The notes beneath the pieces are model-generated. The model searched no databases and was not told the DNA's origin. It saw only the letters and a list, made by a program, of their open reading frames with translations. DNA of 64,000 nt from Baekduia soli. GTDB lineage: Bacteria > Actinomycetota > Thermoleophilia > Solirubrobacterales > Solirubrobacteraceae. The stretch spans positions 3,906,001 to 3,970,000 of the forward strand of contig NZ_CP042430.1 in assembly GCF_007970665.1 (NCBI RefSeq), read 5' to 3'. The position numbers and the translations under genes were made by a program. Of the stretch, positions 61,927 to 64,000 are shown piece by piece (position 1 is the stretch's first letter; each line of letters begins with the position of its first letter).

Positions 61927-62784
61927 CCCGATGGGCCCGGACACCTCCAGGACGCCGTCGGCCAGGACCGGCGCACCCTCGCCGGTCCGCGCCCCGAAGC
62001 GCAGCGTGCCGCCCACCGCGCCGAGCCCGACGGTCACCGTGCACGGCATGGGCACCGCGCCGGTGAACCGGCAGGCGATGCGCCGCACGCGCGACGGGTC
62101 GCCGCGCAGGCCGGAGCGCACCGCGGCCGACACGCAGTGCGCGAGCATGGCCGACCCCTGGTAGATCGGCGAGTCCAGGCCGCCCTCGCGGGCCAGGCGG
62201 GCGTCGGTGTGCACGGGGTTGATGATCCCCGAGCACTCGCCGTAGCGGACGGCGTCGGCCAGCTCGATGCGAACCTCGTCGGCGTCGCGCAGCGCGGTCT
62301 CCGGCGGCGCGGGCGCCCGTGGCGCCCCGGCGCCGTCGAGGCCCTGCAGCGTCGCACCGAGGTACAGGATGCCCTGGCGGGTGTCCAGCACCGGCTCGCC
62401 GTCGAGCGTGGCCGTCGAGAACTCGCACAGAGCGTAGGCCCCGACGGAGCGCGCGCCCACCGCCAGCAGCCGCGAGGTCGTGCGCAGCACGTCGCCGCCG
62501 CGGATCGGTCGGTGCACGGTGATCTCGTGACCGACGTGCAGGCCCTGCTCGGCGCCGCCGTCGCAGAACTCCAGGCCGGGAGCGCCGTCGCGCACCAGCG
62601 GCCATTCGAGCGCCGCGGCGAACACCGGGTGCGCGACGATCCCGCCCGGACGGTCGACGTCGAACAGCGCGGCGCTCGTGTCGCGCACACCGGCCGCGAA
62701 GGCCATGAGCCGGCGATCGTCGACCTCCTGCTCCACGGTGGCCACGTCGCGCTCCAGCACGCCGGGCGGGACGCGGATCCTCAT
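61924..62784 (-). CDS. Double hot-dog MaoC-like dehydratase
   Basis: A 286-residue protein with an N-terminal hot-dog half (PVFAAALEWPLVRDGAPGLE, HVGHEITVHRPIRGGDVLRT) and a C-terminal MaoC half with RYGECSGIINPVHTDARLAR (catalytic Asp/His region) and SPIYQGSAMLAHCVSAAV. The family hydrates enoyl-CoA esters. It overlaps the crotonase gene (ATGA), giving an acyl-CoA-processing pair. Confidence 0.85.
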   Translation of the reverse strand: MRIRVPPGVLERDVATVEQEVDDRRLMAFAAGVRDTSAALFDVDRPGGIVAHPVFAAALEWPLVRDGAPGLEFCDGGAEQGLHVGHEITVHRPIRGGDVLRTTSRLLAVGARSVGAYALCEFSTATLDGEPVLDTRQGILYLGATLQGLDGAGAPRAPAPPETALRDADEVRIELADAVRYGECSGIINPVHTDARLAREGGLDSPIYQGSAMLAHCVSAAVRSGLRGDPSRVRRIACRFTGAVPMPCTVTVGLGAVGGTLRFGARTGEGAPVLADGVLEVSGPIG

Positions 62785-63491
62785 CGCCACGGCCCCCGGG
62801 CCGACGCCGGCGCCGCCGCGGCGGCGCGGACGTCGGCGGCCAGCGACGCGTGCATCGCCTCCAGCGCCGGGCGCCGCAGCGCGCCCTTCGTCTCGGCGTA
62901 GGGCTGCGCGGGCATCGCGCCGCGGTGGCGGGCGGCGTCCAGCGCGCGGGGCAGCACGGCGTCGGGGGCCACGACCTCGTCGACGATCCCCAGCCCGGCG
63001 CAGGTCGCGGCGTCGAGCAGCTCGCTGCCCAGCAGGAGGGTGCTCGCGGCTCGCGCGCTGACGGTGGCCCGCAGCAGGTCGAAGTTGACCAGCGGGTGCG
63101 GGAAGCCGAGCTTGACCTCGTTGAGCCCGTAGCGCCCGGCGTCGGAGGCGATGCGCAGGTCGCAGGCCAGGGTCGCCAGGAAGCCGATGCCCACCGCGTG
63201 GCCGGCCATCGCCGCGATGACCGGGCACGTCAGGGCGAACACGCCCATGAGCAGCTCGTCGATGTGCACGACGCCCTGGGGCCCGATCGGCGGGGCGGCG
63301 AGATCGGCGCCGGCGGAGAAGAAGCCGTGCGCGCCCGTGAGCACGACCGCGGCCGGCGGGTCGCCGGCGAGCCGGGCCATGACGGCCGTGAGCTCGAGCA
63401 GCAGCGCCAGGTCGAAGGCGTTGGCCGGCGCGCGGTCCAGCGTGAGGACGACGACCCCGTCGTCCCCGATCGCCTCGGTCACGTGCGGCAC
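62781..63491 (-). CDS. Enoyl-CoA hydratase/isomerase (crotonase) family
   Basis: A 236-residue protein from GTG 63491, preceded by GAGGAGG. It has VVLTLDRAPANAFDLALLLE, the oxyanion-hole loop GAHGFFSAGADLAAPP and AMAGHAVGIGFLATLACDLR, then YGLNEVKLGFPHP. The canonical catalytic Glu pair of hydratases is only partly present (NEVKLG), so isomerase or another crotonase activity is possible. It is the first gene of the pair with the MaoC-like dehydratase. Confidence 0.85.
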   Translation of the reverse strand: MPHVTEAIGDDGVVVLTLDRAPANAFDLALLLELTAVMARLAGDPPAAVVLTGAHGFFSAGADLAAPPIGPQGVVHIDELLMGVFALTCPVIAAMAGHAVGIGFLATLACDLRIASDAGRYGLNEVKLGFPHPLVNFDLLRATVSARAASTLLLGSELLDAATCAGLGIVDEVVAPDAVLPRALDAARHRGAMPAQPYAETKGALRRPALEAMHASLAADVRAAAAAPASARGPWR

Positions 63492-63596
63492 GCGAGCCTC
63501 CTCGCGTCGGGGTGGTACTTGCCGTGTTGGGCAGGGATGGGTAGCGTTCTCCATGTCGGCGTGTCAGCCTCCCGCGTTCGCCGGCCGTCGGCTCCC

Positions 63597-63660
63597 ACGT
63601 CCGGTCTCACCGCCGGACGTCCGACGTTGGGGACGTCGGGCGCGCCGCCTCCGAGGCGGC
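63597..63660. repeat. Three consecutive hairpins
   Basis: Arms ACGTCCGG/CCGGACGT (63597-63620), CCGACGT/ACGTCGG (63621-63639) and GCCGCCT/AGGCGGC (63644-63660) follow one another in the divergent spacer between the crotonase gene and the collagen-like gene. None has a T-run. Possible roles are a tandem regulator site or an RNA structure. Confidence 0.5.
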
Positions 63661-63738
63661 CCGCGGCCAACCTATCCGCCCGCGCCGGCCCGCGCCAGCG
63701 GCCGTCCGTCCCGCCCGACCGGCCGGGTTGTCCGCACA

Positions 63739-63971
63739 ATGACCAGCCTCGCCGACCTCGTGGCGAGCCTGGCCCTGTTCATCGAGCTGGGCGGCGTAGT
63801 CAAGAACCGGACGCTGACCGCGGCGACTTCAGCGGCTCGGTGCCGGGACCGCCCCGCCCCCAGGGCGTGCAGGGACCCACCGGGCCCAGCGAGTTCCAGG
63901 TACTGACCGTCTCGCCTCTGGACTTCAGCGTGGGCCTCGACGACGCGTCCTTCGAGCTCGTCATCCCGTAG
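63739..63971 (+). CDS. Short collagen-like surface protein, interrupted by a one-base deletion
   Basis: From ATG 63739 the frame reads MTSLADLVASLALFIELGGV, the membrane/signal segment common to many Solirubrobacterales proteins that continue into Gly-x-y repeats. Frame breaks near 63818-63823 and resumes as GDFSGSVPGPPRPQGVQGPT and ends DDASFELVIP at 63971. One restored base gives 77 residues. The Gly-Pro triplets are few, so it may be a degenerate family member. Function unknown. Confidence 0.5.
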
Positions 63972-64000
63972 CGCGGGGCATCGCGCCGAGTCCGTCGCCT

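Overview
The window is very GC-rich (roughly 70-75 % by eye) and gene-dense. Its content fits a high-GC actinobacterium, most likely a Thermoleophilia / Solirubrobacterales type such as Conexibacter or Baekduia. The pointers are a divergent multi-span FtsH, a eukaryotic-type UDP-sugar pyrophosphorylase beside galactokinase, a HipA_2/DUF3037 pair, tandem DUF427, and many genes preceded by a lone TAnnnT -10 box 6-10 nt upstream of ATG/GTG (leaderless-type starts). The taxonomic call is inference; no marker gene settles it.

Layout. 1-7.6 kb: chromosomal genes, including a phosphoribosyltransferase-hydrolase fusion, a cupin, an amidohydrolase with an NTF2-like partner, and an RsbQ/RsbP-like pair (alpha/beta hydrolase plus PAS-SpoIIE phosphatase). 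7.95-17.79 kb: an integrated element of about 9.8 kb, bounded by a 51/52-bp direct repeat and inserted at the 3' half of a tRNA-Met(CAT) gene. It carries a tyrosine integrase, an excisionase-type DNA-binding protein, a replication-initiator-like gene with 23-bp iteron-like repeats inside its coding region, a zinc-motif protein resembling phage small terminases, and a tail-fibre (collar-domain) gene. It has no recognisable capsid, portal, large terminase or lysis gene. It looks like a phage satellite (PICI-like island) or a strongly reduced prophage, and it is the most unusual object in the window. 18-25.5 kb: purine phosphoribosyltransferase, ketopantoate reductase, UDP-sugar pyrophosphorylase, galactokinase, a sodium:solute symporter and an M20 amidohydrolase. 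25.5-36 kb: small catabolic genes, MarR plus an MFS exporter, quinone oxidoreductase, asparaginase and methylmalonate-semialdehyde dehydrogenase. 35.8-40.9 kb: HtrA-like protease, two-component system, secreted protein and M14 peptidase. 41-52.8 kb: lone receiver protein, HipA_2 kinase with DUF3037, FAD oxidase, MFS plus MerR, DUF427 and a NarL-type two-component system. 52.9-64 kb: FtsH variant with partner genes, a heterodimeric ABC exporter, cupredoxin, GNAT, MaoC and crotonase genes.

A recurring technical or biological signal is that eight or nine genes spread over the window carry an apparent one-base deletion. In almost every case restoring one base to a G or C run (usually 3-4 long) rebuilds a full-length, family-typical protein. 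The simplest reading is homopolymer under-calling in the assembly, so these are reported as interrupted genes and not as decayed ones.
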